Positions 1-13,500 of a DNA stretch of 64,000 nucleotides are shown piece by piece. The DNA comes from Tetradesmus obliquus. Its lineage: Eukaryota > Chlorophyta > Chlorophyceae > Sphaeropleales > Scenedesmaceae. The notes beneath the pieces were generated by a model. That model was not told the origin of the DNA. It searched no databases and worked only from the letters and a program-made list of their open reading frames with translations. The translations under genes and the position numbers were made by a program. Location: contig CP126200.1 of assembly GCA_030272155.1 (NCBI GenBank), positions 2,170,001-2,234,000 on the forward strand, given 5' to 3'. Position 1 is the stretch's first letter, and each line of letters starts with the position of its first letter.

Positions 1-3000
1 GGCGGCGTCTGAGGATGGAGCGCACGAGGCGCAGCTGCGCTGTGAGATGACAGAGGTATGCACTGCGACTCACTCTTGCATGGTGCGCTGTGATGTCGCT
101 GAGCCTGGTTCTTCCGCAGGAGCTGCAAGGCTTTGGGGTTGTATTGAAGACAGTTGCTTAAAATATGGTTGGAATTGACGCCTGCTGCTCCTGCTGTCTG
201 CAGGATGTGCGGCTGCTGCTGTCCCGCGGAGTGTCTGAGGTGCACCGCGAGGCGGCGGCGCTGAAGGAGCAGCAGCTGGTGCTAAAGCTGGAGGCTGGCA
301 AGCTCACCAGGGCAGAGCTGCTGATGCGGCAGAAGGTGCGGCTCTTTTCGGCTGCATGACAGCCCTGCAGAGCATACGGCTGCCCATTGTGCTTGAACTT
401 GAAAGAAAGCTGTCATGTGGCTGTTCCACTGCTGTCAGCGTGCCTGACCCTGTTGCAGTGGCAGCGGTACATTGTGCAGTTGCTTGCCGTGTCTGCCACG
501 GCACCAAGGTCAACATCCAACTGCTGGCTGTGCTGTCAGTCCAGTTCGCCATCTGCTGCGTCCTCTTCTCGGCAGCAAATCCCTGTTGCGCATGGATAGT
601 GCTGGCATTAGTCTGCATTGTACCATGCTGCCCCAAGCCTCACACCACAACCTCATGTGCAGGTCGGCTACCTGGAGCGCGTGAATGCCGAGCTGTGTGA
701 GCTGCTGGAGAAGTGTGACGCTGAGGCACTCAGCCAGCAGGGCAGCCTCACGGCAGAGAAGCGGGAGCTCACCAGCCGCATGAGGCAGCTGCAGGAAGAG
801 GTGCGGTCCACTTGACGAAAATGACCGGTTCGATAGAAACACAGCTCTTATACAATGGGTCGACACTGTCTACTGGGCAGGCGTAACTGACGCATTAGTT
901 GCACACCGGATGCTTCCATCACCGTCTAGCTTTCCGCTGCTACAGCACACTCATTTGGTACACTAATAACATGTAACTAACGTTGTTGCGGTGCGTGCAG
1001 TTGGTGCGGCTGCATGACCGCAGCAGTGCCCTGCTGGCTGAGTTAGAAGAGCACAAGGCAGCACGTAGCAGCAGGGGCGCTGCCGCCGGCGCTGCGAGGG
1101 CCATGGATCAAAGTGCAGCGCCATCAGAGGCTGCAGCCCGTGCTGCGGCATGTGCAGCTGACAAGGAGCTCATGCTCAAGCAAATCGACAGCCTGAAGGA
1201 GGTGCGGTGCATTTCTGTTGCGGCAGGCGAGCAAATGCGCGCCTCTAGCAGTATTCCTATGGCAGCCAGTTGAAGGACAGTGATGGCAATGGCTTGTCGT
1301 AGGCTGCTTCCATAAGGCAGAATGCTGTCGTTTGGATTAATATTAGGCTGAGGCGGGACGAGTGTGCTGTGTTTGCAGGCGCGCACTGAGGCTGAGCACA
1401 TGCGGCAGGAGTGCCACAGCCTGCAGGCGCAGCTGGAGCGCAAGCAGGCACAGCTGCAGGAGCTGCAGGTGGGTGTGATTAAGCGCTGAGCTCAAAGTTG
1501 TCAGCAACAGGGCATGCAGCAGACTTTTGCAGACATATCGCACCAAGCCTATATAGTTGTTGCAGGAGAGAGGGGACAGGCATTACACAGGAGTGTGTTG
1601 GCAGAACTCTGCAAGCCATGCTCTGCTGGTGTGCTGTCGCGGTACTGTTGCGCTACCATTCTTATATTCTCGTGTGTTGCAGGCCACCTATGATGACGTG
1701 CTGGAACGGCTCAAGGGGCAGAGCACAGCGCTGCTGCAAGCCCTGGGCAACGGCGGCGGCATGGCTGGCGCAGCGGATGAGACAGCGCTTGCGCAGGTGT
1801 GTGGCAATATTCTGCTGCAGACACAGTGTTGTGCTACAGTGTGTTTACTGCTGCCTCCCCTTGTGGCAGCACTGCCAGCAAGCAGCAGCTTGGCAAGAGC
1901 ATAACGTGACATTGCTGCTAGCCACGTGGCAGCAATTGAGCTTACTGTTCTGCATGTCCTGCTCCTGCTGACTTTGTGCTGCTGCTGCCAGCTGCGGGCC
2001 GTTGCTGAGGCTACCTATCCGTGGTACACACAGTGTTATTGCACTCACTGGTGCACTGACTGCTGCCATCCTACCATGCTCGTGCTGACTCTATTGCAGC
2101 TGCGGGCGGTTGCTGAGGCTGCCATCCGTGAGCTGCAAGCCACACAGCTGCAACTGAGCTGACTGTGCTGCATGTCCTGCCGCTGCTGACTTCGTGCTGC
2201 TGTTGCAGCTGCGGGCGGTTGCTGAGGCTGCCATTCGTAAGCTGCACAGTGTGTTATAGCACTGACTACCGCACTGACTGCTGCTGTCCCATCATGCTGC
2301 TGCTGGCTGTGTGCTGCTGTTGCAGCTGCGGGCGGTTGCTGAGGCTGCCATCCGCGAGCTGCAAGCCAAGGTGAAGGACCGTGAGGAGCAGCTGGAGCAG
2401 GCCACAGCCAAGCTGCAGGAGCACCAAGCAGCGTACCTGGCACAGCATGCCAAGGACAGGTAAGCCTCATGATCACATGCGCAAGGCAGCTGGAGCAGCA
2501 GCTGCACAAGTTACTTGTGAGTGTGGATGCATGTGATATGCCATGGACTGTTTGGTTTGATAATGGAGTGCAGACTGCTGAATGATGCACACCGCACTCA
2601 AGAGCAAAAACCTTTCTTGTTTGTGTTACTGTGCAGGTCTGAGATTGAGGCGCTCAACAACAAGCTCTTTGAAAGCGGCGCTGCCAGCATTGCTGGTCTC
2701 AAGGCCAACCTGGCGCGTGCAACAGCAGTGCTGGCAGCAACAGGCGACGGCAGGGAGGAGGTGAGCCGCCTGCTGCTGTTGCTTATGGCCTTGGGCGTCA
2801 GACCGGACTGGCATGAACATCTAGCTACCCGCTCTTTGCACACGAGCATCTGTTCACATCGCAGCTCACGTGCTGCCTTGGCAGCGCTTTGGGAGGCACA
2901 GGGTCCTTTTCTGACCTGACTCCCAATCACCAGCTTCCAAACTGTTTTGCCTGCTGCTTGGGACTGCATGCTGCAGGTGCCTTATGAGCAGCTGCGGCTG

Positions 3001-5120
3001 CTGCTGGAGGAGCGCAGCGCTGAGGCGGAGGTGCTGCGCACGCGCCTGGAGCAGCGGGAAGCAAGCCTGGAGATCAACCGCAAGCACTACGAGCAGCAGG
3101 TGCGCTGATATGTCTATTGACACATATGTTGGCATGCGGCAACAGCAGGACAGTTAAAAATGTCCTGACTGGTGTGATGCCACATGGTTTGGGTTATCTG
3201 TAGTTGCACGTGTTCGTGTGGCTGCTGTTGCGTACTTCACTAGCAGCTCCAACAGGGGCACATACAGGTTTTATGTTGTGGCTACCTCTTGTTGCAGGCC
3301 CAGCGGCAGGATGCAGAGATCCAGCGCCTGACAGCAGCACTGGCAGCAGCTCCCCGCGAGGATCCTGCTGCTCCCAACACCCGCCAGGCGCTGCAGAAGA
3401 TGGCAGCAGAGGTGAGCCGGCTGCATCAGGGGTAGCGCAATAATTGGCTGCAGCGTGTGCAGCTGCTGGGCGCAGGGAGTGCATTCCTGCACAGCCGATA
3501 AGTCATTCAGCTGCGAACACGGCCTTGCATGAGCCTGGAAGTTGTGTCTTGTGAAATTGTAAAGTACGAGACACATCATGTGCTCTGCAACTGCTAATAT
3601 CACATCATGCCATACAGTGCCATATGGATGCCATGCTATGACATATACATGGCATACAGTGCATTTCAGTTGCAGCTACAGCCTGAATATTGCTGGCTGC
3701 ATCCCACTGTGCCTGGCTGCTGCAACCTACCACCCTGCAGGTGCGGCTGAAGGATGAGCGGCTGCGGCAGCTGCGGGGCGCAATCAAGGCACTTGAGGGC
3801 AAGCTGGCACAACTGCTGAAGGACAAGACTGACCTGTGAGTTGATGGCTGCATGGTGTGTACTAGCAGTGTAAATGGTGCCTGGTATTTGCAGGAGGGGC
3901 CATCAGTTGCTGCTGCAGCGCTTTGCGTATGTGCTGTGAATGGCATGCTCTGGCAAAGTACAAGCGGCTGCACGGTTGCTTACAGCTGAGCATACAGCTG
4001 AAAATACAACCGGCGACTGGTCCAAGGTGTTCAACATGGCGCTGGTGTTTGTAAAGCCCTGACACACTGACCAGCTCCAATGTGGCCTGCCGATTATGCT
4101 GAAAAACAATGCGCAGGGTGATGCAAGCCAGCAGCTGGCTGGAGCAGGTGCAGCTGGATGAGCGCATGGCTGAGCTGGAAGCACAGAAAGCAGCACTTGC
4201 AGCAGACCTGCAGGCAGCACACGCAGAGCTAGCAGCAGTGCGGCAGGCGGCGGCTGTGCAGGATGCCACGCTGCGCAAGCTGAGTGAGCAGCTGCTGAAG
4301 GAAGGCGAGGCTGCTGCAAAGCTCAAGGTGCAGCTGGCAAGGGAGCAGGGGCTGGTGAAGTCACTCAGGGCAAAGATGAACAAGGTAAGAGAGGTGGCAG
4401 TGCCCTGGCATGCAGGCTGTTCTACAAGCATTGGGGGTGGTGAAGGTCAGCAACACAGCACATGCTGTTGGCATGTTGCAATGGAGGATGCACAAACCTT
4501 GGTGGGATCTGAAGTCCTATGCTAGCCAAAGAAAATGGTGGCGTCTCCTCTGCAAGACACAGTTCTGGTCTTTTTGTTGAGCCTAGGTGTATGTCTGTTC
4601 TCTGCTGCGCACGCAGGCCATGACAAACATGCCTGAAGGCAGCCAGCAGCAGCTGCAGCTGCAGGTGGTGCAGCTGCAGCAGCGCATCTCAGAGCTTGAG
4701 CAGGAGCAGCAGCAACTGCAGGTAGACCTGGCACAGCATGCGGCACTGAACGCAGGCCTGCAGGCCAAACTGTCAGACCAGCAGGCAGCTGGCCAGCAGC
4801 AGCAGCAGCACCAGCAGCAGCAGCACCAGCAGCTGTCACCAGTGAAGGAGGAGCAAGAGGTAGCAGCTGGCCCAACAGCAGGAGGCTATGGTATGAAGCC
4901 CATCAAAACACAGCGGTCAGTGGATGCCAACTCCCCAGCACTGCTGCCAAGCACACCAGGATCTGACAAGCTACGGTCAAGAGGGGCCTTCTACAGCAGT
5001 GACGGCGGCAGCAACAACAGCACCGCCACCAGCAGCAGCGGAGGGGCACCAGCAGGACGCAACCAGCATGGCAGCAGCGGCAGCAATCGCAAACCTAGCA
5101 GGTTGAGTAGTGCCAGTGGT

Positions 5121-5156
<36 letters not shown>

Positions 5157-5190
5157 CAGGGCAGCAGACCCAGCAGCACTGAGCCTGCAT

Positions 5191-5229
<39 letters not shown>

Positions 5230-6201
5230 AGCAGCATGAGCCACAGCACAGCCAGGCTGGTGGTCTTGCTGCTGAGAGCAGCGATGGTGCGGCTGCGAGC
5301 AAGTCTGGTGGCGTCTCATACGCCTCTCAGCAATGGGAGGAGTCCAAGCAGCTGCAGGCCCGCATAGACAGCCTTAGGTGCGTGTCGCAGGGCGTGCATC
5401 ATCACAGCTGTCGCAGGGGTGTTGCTGATATTTTCAGTGTCGGATGAGGTACATGCGCAGTGCAGTGCATAGCTGCACTTGCGCACTCACCACTGCTGTT
5501 ACATTTGTGCAGTATTACTGACGCATCATTGATAGCTGGCATGACTTGCGGCTGGTGGCTGGGCCCCCTGGTTATAACAGCCGGGTTCCATAGTTTTTAC
5601 CATCCTCGTGCTCTGCAAGTGCTGAGTGGCGCCTCCTTGATGGTTTCCATGGCCTGCTGCCTGCAGGAAGAAGCTAGCCAAGAGGGGTGAGGAGTTGGAG
5701 TCGCTGCAGAAGGAGTGTGACAGGCGCAGCACACTGCTGGGGTCAATCACCGCAGAGAAAGAGAAGCTGGCAGCAGCGCTCGCAGCAACGCAGGCCAAGC
5801 TGCGGCGAGTTGGCCAGGAGGCTGCAGCAGCTGCTGCGGAGCCTGTGCTCAAGGCTGATGCTGCAAAGGTACCTGGAGCAGATCTGGGCGAATAGCGGCT
5901 TGCTGGATATGCAGGAATAGCAATGGCTTTGGTTGTCGGCATGCTCAGGAGTCAAATGACGTGATCAGGACGCCCTGCGCTGTATTGCTATGAGCGCTTG
6001 TGTGGCTTTGGTCTGCCATGCTGAGCACAGCATCAGCTTGCCGCTCACTGGACAAGTGCTTGCTTTTTTACACGCTGCAGCCTGAACTGCCTTACGTGGT
6101 TTGCTGTGTCGTGCCTGCAGCTGAAGGACTATGTGGAAAAGGTGCTGCAGCTGGAAGCAGAGAAGGATGCACTGCAGCTGCAGCTGGAAGTGCTGAAGCA
6201 C

Positions 6202-6236
<35 letters not shown>

Positions 6237-7627
6237 CACAGCACACAAGGCTAGCAGGCTAGGCGGTGTCACAACAGCAGCAGCCAGCGCCAACGGCAGC
6301 AGTGAAGCAGGCCTGGAGAAGGAACAGGAGCTATTTGAGCTACGGCTGCAGAAAGAGCAAGCTGTCGCTGCTGCTGCCAGGCTAAAGCAGCAGCTGTTCG
6401 ACTTGTTTGGCCCAGATGCAGATCGGGTATCCAGTATCCAGGCCACTTTAGAAGCAGCAGCAGGACTGGCAAGCAGCAGCGGCATCAGGACTCTTGACGT
6501 CGGGGCTGCGGCAGACGTCGGCAGCAGCAACAGCAGCAGCAGGTTGAGTTCAGCTGCTGGTGGAGTAGACGCCGCACCGACACATGGCAGTGCAAGCGGC
6601 GCTTCATTAGGAGGCACTAACAGGATGCGCCGCAGTGCAGCAGGCAGCGCTTCAGGGTCTGGTTCGGGTGCTGCTGCTGCTGCTGGCAAGCTGAGTGGGC
6701 GGGAGGCTGAGCTGCTGACAACAGTTGCAAATCTGAAGGCTGCGCTGGAGCGGGCCATGGCTTGCAGCACACCCAACACGCGGTTCATGCAGGTAGGGGT
6801 CACAGCGCAAAGGTGAACAGCAGGATATGGGCAATGCTGCCAGCCCTTTTGTTAATGGGGAGAGCTGCATGTCTGAGTGAATAGGCTGGTGGCAACAGCG
6901 AGCAGCACTGCACGCAAGAGTGGTGGTCCCTGCTTATTCCTGCATTTAAAGTTATAGTTCAATGCTTTTTGGCTCAGATGTACAGGTTGCTGAGATGTGG
7001 CGCATGCTGTAACGCCGTAATGCTGTGTGCTTGCAGGAGGTGCAGCGGCGCAAGGCAGCGCAGGCTGAGGCTGACCGCGTGAAAGCAGAGCTGGATAAGC
7101 TGCGCCCGCAGCTGGCAGCATCAGCAGGCAAGATATCTGAGCTGCAGGCAGCAAATGCAGAGCTGCGGGTCACCCTGGGGGAGCTGAGGCTGCAGCTGCA
7201 GGATGAGGCAGCTGGAGTGGTGCGACCAGCCAACAGCAGTAGCAGCAGCAGCAGTGCGGCTGCGAATGCGGCGATTGGGCAGCTGCAGCAGCAGCTGGCA
7301 CAGCGGGATGCTGAAGTGGCAGGGCTGCAGCAAGCACTTGGCAATGCAGAGCGGCGGCTAGCTGGCATGCACAGCAGCAGCAGCACCCCAGGCAGCCATG
7401 ACGCAGCAGCGCAGCTGGCAGCATTGCAGCAGCGGGTGGTGCTGTTAGAGCGGGAGAACGGTGACCTGCGGAACGAGCTGAATGCGTTTGACCCTGCTTT
7501 CTTTGATGAGATCGAGGATCTGAAGCACAGCCACCACCAGCTGCAGCAGCGGTGTGCTGAGCAGGCGAGCTTGATCACTAGGCTGCAAGCGCAGCTGCCA
7601 GCAGCAGCTATGGCAGCCACCCGCTAG
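1..7627 (+). CDS. CEP290: CEP290-like centrosomal/ciliary transition-zone coiled-coil protein, C-terminal part (5' end outside window)
   Basis: In the known family CEP290 links the ciliary axoneme to the membrane at the transition zone. Exons read here: 1-55, 204-335, 663-800, 1001-1201, 1379-1468, 1683-1796, 2326-2459, 2637-2760, 2977-3099, 3298-3411, 3741-3835, 4117-4384, 4617-5377, 5667-5868, 6121-6792 and 7037-7627. Joined, they give about 1,270 residues with compatible phases; human CEP290 is about 2,480 residues. Nearly all of it is heptad-rich coiled coil (Leu, Glu, Gln, Lys), broken by poly-Gln, poly-Ala and Ser/Gly linkers in the 4617 and 6121 exons. Identification rests on the C-terminal block FDPAFFDEIEDLK (7488-7526), which matches the conserved end of CEP290. 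The last stop is TAG at 7625-7627. Three decoy copies of the start of the 2326 exon lie in the preceding intron. Another long coiled-coil ciliary protein is the main alternative. Confidence 0.84.
1992..2360 (+). repeat. Four tandem copies of a splice acceptor plus exon start (CEP290-like gene)
   Basis: The block beginning CTGCGGGC-GTTGCTGAGGCT, preceded by a CAG acceptor, occurs at 1992, 2100, 2209 and 2326 (spacings 108, 109 and 117 bp). Only the last copy runs into an open exon that continues the coiled coil. The copies at 2100 and 2209 hit in-frame stops within about 20 codons. Confidence 0.9.
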
Positions 7628-8071
7628 AGTGTGAGCTGTGTGCTGATCGTCGTGGTGAAACGACTGTCTGTGATCTCTGAGATGCACTCAGTGCATTACT
7701 AGTAGTGTTTGGTCTGTTCTAGCCGGCTGTTTGTGTGCATCTGGTGCTGATGAGCTCCTTGCCATGCCTAGAGGAGTGCTGCCACAGTGCGCTGCATTTG
7801 GTTGCGATTGCAAACATTGGCTGATCCTTGGCCGCGAAGTAAGGCTGATGTCAGCACTAGCATGCTGGCTTTCTGCTTGCATGCCTGCCTCTTTGATTGA
7901 TTTAGTGTCTGCTCCAAATCATGTGTGTGAGCCTGTTCACCAGCCGCAGCGGTTGGTGCTAAGGGCGTGTTCCACTGGCAAAGCTGGCAACTAAACAGCC
8001 ATCATGGCAGTATGATACTGCAACGGTAACACGTCAGGCGTAGCAATAGCCAAGCCATCGAGGCGGCAAAT

Positions 8072-8150
8072 ATCCTACTGCTGTGCACGGAGGCGCTGAC
8101 AATCGTACTGCTGTACACGGAGGCGCTGGCAATCGTACTGCTAGCAGCGC
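8072..8150. repeat. 30-bp direct repeat, about 2.6 copies
   Basis: The unit containing ATCGTACTGCTGTACACGG begins at 8072, 8102 and 8132, with a few substitutions. It lies in the presumed 3' flank of MED14 and has no recognised function. Confidence 0.75.
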
Positions 8151-8297
8151 TGTACACTGTCCCAGCTGAATGTATGTTGCATTGTGCTGCGCACGTAATT
8201 GATTTCATGCCAGGGATTCTCCAACCAAAGCGCGCTGGGACAAACGCGTTGCCAACACCAGCCTGTGACACAGCCACAAAATGCAGCGAGGCCAGCA

Positions 8298-8302
8298 TTA
8301 CA
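8298..8302 (-). terminator. Candidate TGTAA polyadenylation signal of MED14
   Basis: TTACA on the + strand reads TGTAA on the MED14 sense strand, about 85 bp past the stop codon. TGTAA is the usual poly(A) signal of chlorophyte green algae. A pentamer occurs often by chance, so this is only a candidate. Confidence 0.35.
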
Positions 8303-8384
8303 CATAGCTGTACATGTACAAAACAAACATGGCAGCAAAGCTTGCGCAGTGTGACACAACGTGCTGCAATCACTGCGCCAGCTA

Positions 8385-10512
8385 TCAGCGGCCACCGACA
8401 ACATGGCCCGCTGCTGCATGCTGCATTGGCTGCTGCAGCATGTGGCTATTCTGCATCACTGGCTGCTGCTGCTGCTGTTCGGACTTGACAGGCACCTGGC
8501 CTAGCTGCTGAAGATGATGCACGGCAGCAGCTGCATGCCCTGGCTGCTGTTGAGCCAGCGCTGCCGGCTGCTGCTGCTGCTGCTGCGCCTGGGGCTGCTG
8601 TGTCTGCTGCTGCTGCTGTGGTACTGGCAGAGCTTCCACTTTCACAACTGACGCCGCACCCTGCTGCTGCTGCTGCTGCTGCTTGCCCACCACGTGCTGC
8701 TGCCAGTACTGCAGCAGCTCCTGCAGCACACTGCCCAAGTGCTGCGTCTGCAGCCAGAAGCCAGCAACAGCATCAGCTGACCTTGAGCCCTGATCCGGCA
8801 AGCGTGTCAGGTAGCGGCCGCTGTCCAACACCGGCAGCAGCGGCTGCTGCACACCCCGCCGCTGCCTGAACTGCTGCACGAAGCCTCGAATCGAATCTGC
8901 AGCGGTGTCACTGGATGACTGCTGCTGCTGCTGCTGTGCTGCTGCTGCAGGGTCCCGTTGCCTGATCAGCAGCATCACATTGCCACGGCAGGCAAACAAC
9001 ATCTCCACCATCAGCGCACTTGCTGGCCCTGCTGATGACTGCTGCTGCTGCTGCTGCTGCAGCAGCCAGTCAACCCTGTAGCGCACATGGTACGGCCCGG
9101 TCAACGCACAGCTGCTGACTGCCCTGCAGGAAACAGACCCTGCAGGAGGGGCTGCTGCAGGGGCTGCCAGCGCAGCAGCAATCTCTGCAAGTGGCCAGGC
9201 CATAACTGATAGCGCATCCAGCATGAGATCTTCGCAGTGTGAGTTTGCCATATCACACAGCTCATTCAGTACATCAGCAGGCACATGCAGCGCATTGCAC
9301 TGCATGCTGCAGGTCATGGCGAGCACGTCTGCTGCTGACACGGCCTGTGCGTGCACCGCGGTGCTGCTGCTGGCTGCTGCTGCGCTGCCAGCAGCACTGG
9401 GCTGGTGCCGCATGCCTACCATTGTAGTGGTCGTGCTGCTGCTGCTGCTGCTACTGCTGCTGCCACTGCCATAGCTGCTGTGAGTGGTGAACTCGAAGCG
9501 AGGCTGCCACTGCACAGCAAACTGTAGCCGTTTCCGGCTGCTGCTGCTGCTGCCTGCAGCAAGCGGCTGCAGTGGCGCGCCGCACTCGAGCACAGCCGTG
9601 CAGCAGCTGTACTGCGCGAGCCGCACCAAGCCTGTGCTTTCCCAGTGGAACAGCAGCCCATGAGGACTGCTGCTGCTGCTGCTGCTGGTGCCGCCTGCTG
9701 CTGCAGTGTGCTCGACATGCAGTGGGCTGTCTGCAAGCTTGCCGTTGCTACTGGGCAGGTGGCCGCTGCCAGCTGCCTCCTCACTGTGTGGCCCCAACCC
9801 ATTGGCCATACCAGCGCCTGTTGCTGCTGCTGCTGCTGCTGCCGAGCCAATGTGCAAGCCATCCTGCTGCTGCTGCTGCTGCTTGACGCGCTTTGCAGGA
9901 GGCACAGCTTCATCTTGAGCCTCACCCCCAGTGCCATCAGCAACAACGCCAGCAGCTGCTGGCGCGCCGGCTGACTGCTGCTGCTGCTGCTGCTGCATAG
10001 CTGCAGGCCATGGCCACATGCTGCTGCTGATGCTGCTGATGCTGCTGCTGCCGACTTGCTGGACCTGCAAGCTCTGCGCTCCCCAAGCCATGTTTTCGAG
10101 CTTGTTCAAAAACAGCTGCATGTGCAGCAGCCGCAACAGCTGCAGGATCGCAGTGCGCACGCTGTGGCCCGACCTGAGGTCGTACTCGTACACAGCTGGC
10201 GGCCCCTGCTGCTGCTGCTGCCTGGCTTCGCCATTGACTGCAGCAGGCAATCCTTCCTCTGCTTTGCTTGCAGCGCCACCAGCAGCACCAGCAGCCGCTG
10301 CTGCTGCTGCTGCTGTTGATTGGTGGTAGAGGCTCCCGCTGATGTGCATGCGCCACTGACCATACTCAGGCCCCGTGCTAAACCACACCTCCTGTAAACC
10401 CAAGCTGCTCGGCACGCAGCCAGGCTTACGCTGCAGCCGCTGAAACAGCTGCACCCCTGGCATCCCCAGCAGCTGGATCCCCGGCTGCTGCCACACCTGC
10501 TGCCGCTGGAAA

Positions 10513-10547
<35 letters not shown>

Positions 10548-13500
10548 AGTGCCTGGTGCCGGTCCCCGGGCAGATGTTGGCAGCTGCAGCAGCTGCACTT
10601 CCTGAAAGTCCAGCTGCAAGGCCTCTAGCTCTAGCCTGATGCGCTCAAAGGTCAACCGAGCCTGGCACCAGCGCACAGCTGCCCCAAGCTCCGCAACATG
10701 CTCCTCGGGCTGCAGCAGCTGCCCACGCACACGCGGCTGCCGCTGCTGCTGCTGCTGCTGCTCCGGCTGCTGCTGCTGCGGAGGATCTTCCTGTGGCGTC
10801 TCCGCGTTGCCAGCGGCAGCAGCAGCAGCAGCAGCAGCTGCATCGTCGCTCCGCTTGCGCTTGCGCGCCTGACCAGCAGCAGCAGCTGCAGCTGCCTCGC
10901 CAGCAGCAGCTGGCAGCGCGCCAACGCCCGCATAGCAACTGACAGGCACGCGCACGCGTTTCAGCACCGGCCCGACTAAACCTTGGCCATCACACAGCAC
11001 AAGCAGCAGGCAGTCGCGCGACTCCCCCACAACGCGCCGCCGCGGAAATGACATGCACAGCGTAGGCCCCAGCGCGGCGGCACACGCCAGTATACCTGCT
11101 GCTGCTGCCGCTGCATGCGTGAGATTCGAGCCACCTGCTGCTGCTGCTGCTGAAGGTGCCTTGCCGCTGCCGCTCCCTGCAGGCATGTTGCCGCACCACG
11201 AGCCGCTCGCCAGCAGCAGCATGTATGGCGGCAGCTGCAGATTCGGCATTGCCAGATACATCGTGTGCTGGCTGGTGCTCTTGATGGGGCTGACACCCCC
11301 CAAGCCGCCCCCGCCGCTGCTGCTGCTGCCGCCGCTGCCGGGTGCTGTTGCTGCTGCTGCAGAGGGCAGGTACAGCAGCTGCGGCGGCTGCGAGAGGCCC
11401 TTGAAAGTGTGATGCGTGTGGTGCAGCGCCAGTGTTCTTGCTGCTGCAAGGAAGCTGCTGAGCTGCATTTTCATCCACAGCTCACTGCAAAGGTCGGTGA
11501 GGCCTGCTGCCAGCTCCTGCAGAGCTGTGATGGCTGCCTGCTGCTCCGTCGCGCCCGGCCGCCGGTGCAGCAGCTGCTGCCGCGCTGCTTCCTGCTTGGC
11601 CTGCAGTGCTTCTTGGTGCTGCGGGTGGCAGCAGCAGCAGCAGCAGCAGCAGCGGTGTGAGGTGGTGCAGCATGTGCTTGGTCAGCAGCAACAGGGTAGA
11701 GCAGCAGGATAATGCATGCTGCAGGTGATGTGATCTTGCTCTCGATGCTTGTGATGGTGTTTCTCACGTCTGCCACCTTCCAAAGCAAAATCAACAGCTT
11801 CCACACTGCCGCACTCCACAAAGCGAAACAGATGACAGCTGAAACCTACACACACGGCCAAGCATAAAGCCGTGCATCATGGAAAAACACCACTTCCAAT
11901 TTGTACGCCACTCACGTGTCTCAGCAGGATGTTCATCTCCATGTTGAGCTCCCCGCCATATGCGCTGCCAGGCCGCAGCACCACCCGCCCCGACCACGCC
12001 TGAAATGATACAGCAACCAGCATGTTGCCATCAAGCACAAGCACCAGCTGCTCAGGCATACGAACCCCAACAGCAGCAGCAGCAGCAGCAGCAGTAGCAG
12101 CGCTGCTGCCATCTGCTGTAGTGCTGCTGCCGGCGCCAGCCACAGCTGCTGCAACGGCGGCAGCAGCAGCCGCTGCTGCTGCTCCGGGGGTGGCTGGCTG
12201 CGGGTCGCCTGGCTCACTAACACGCCCTGCTGCTGCTGCTGTTGAAGGGACCTCTTTCGGCGCCTGTCCAAAGCTGCAGAGCTGCAGCTGGGCGAATGGC
12301 TCCAGCCCCCGCTGCCGCAGCAGCTGCCCCACTGCTCGCCGCAGAACCTGCAGCTGCGTGCTTGCCATGACTGCCACTGCCTGCAGCAGCAGCCCTTCTA
12401 TGTCTACTGTGTGGCTATCTAACACCAGCGGCACCTGCTGCAAGCTCCCAGGAGCTCTCAGCGGCGGCAGGTGCATCACCTGTGCTGTGCCGTCACTACC
12501 CAGCCCCACCTCAACAGCTGGCAGCGTTGCTGCTGCTGGATCTGCCGCTGCTGCTGCTGCTGCGCTGCTGCTGCCGCCGCCGGCCGGCTGCTGCGCCAAC
12601 AGCACCGGCACTTGCTGCCAGTAATGCATGCGGATCCCGGGAGTGAGCACCTCAGCTCGGGTTAGCTTTAGCTGGCCTTCCCATTTGCTGCCTGGGCCGG
12701 CTAGCTTTTCAGCAGCAGCACGCACCTCATGCAGCAAGATCTGAGCCGCCACGTCACGTAACACACCGTGCATAACACGTAACGGGGCGGTGATCTCGTC
12801 TGCTGCATACTTTTCGAGCTGCAGGCCCCTGCCTGCATCCTTTGATGCATCCTTGCCTGCTGCTGATGCGCTGCTGACTCCAGAGAGACTGGAGCCGCCA
12901 GTCATGCCTGACGCAGCTGGCTGTGAGGCGCCTTTCAGGCCGCTGCTGTCGCCCGCCGACTGCTGCTGCTGCTGCTGCTGTGATGCTGTCTTGCCCGACG
13001 CTGCTGCTGCGCTGTCTGCGGCAGGGCCTGCAGCCGCGCGCTTTGCTGCTTCAACTGCTGCCGCATCTGCTGCATACCACATGCGCTCCCGCAGTGCTCG
13101 AAGCAGCTGCTCCAGCTGCACCTGCCGCAGCGGTGGCTTTGCAGCGGCATTCGGCAGCAGCACGGCATGCGTGAGCGTCCACTGCCACCGCACCTGTACC
13201 TCGGGTTCACTGGGGCTGCTGCTGCTGCTGCTGCTGGCATCCTGCTGCGTGGCTGCTGCTGCAGCCGTTCCCGAGGTTCCAGCTTCATTCTGCTGCTGCT
13301 GCTGCTGCTGCTGCTGCCCGCCAGGCTCAGCTGGCTGCTGCTGCTGCTGTCCGTCTATTGCTGCTGCTGCTGCTGCCTCTCGCGCCTCTGAAAGCTGCAC
13401 AGGGTATGGCTGCTGGAAGAGTGACAGCTGCACCTCATACAGCCCCTTGCAGCTCAGCACAGCATAGCCGCCAGTGACCTGCACCAGCTCGAGGCAGTCA

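Larger units (their letters stand above)
7628..8384. other. Convergent intergenic / 3'-UTR region between CEP290-like and MED14 genes
   Basis: No gene is supported here. The + strand is G/T-rich to about 7,980 (downstream of the + gene) and then turns C/A-rich towards 8,384 (downstream of the - gene). Three copies of a 30-bp repeat start at 8072, 8102 and 8132. A possible chlorophyte TGTAA signal for the - gene sits at 8298-8302. Confidence 0.6.

Noticed and set aside
3893-3932. Small extra CEP290 exon after a TTTGCAG
   Set aside because: Exon 3741-3835 joins 4117-4384 in phase without it, and no clear donor follows.
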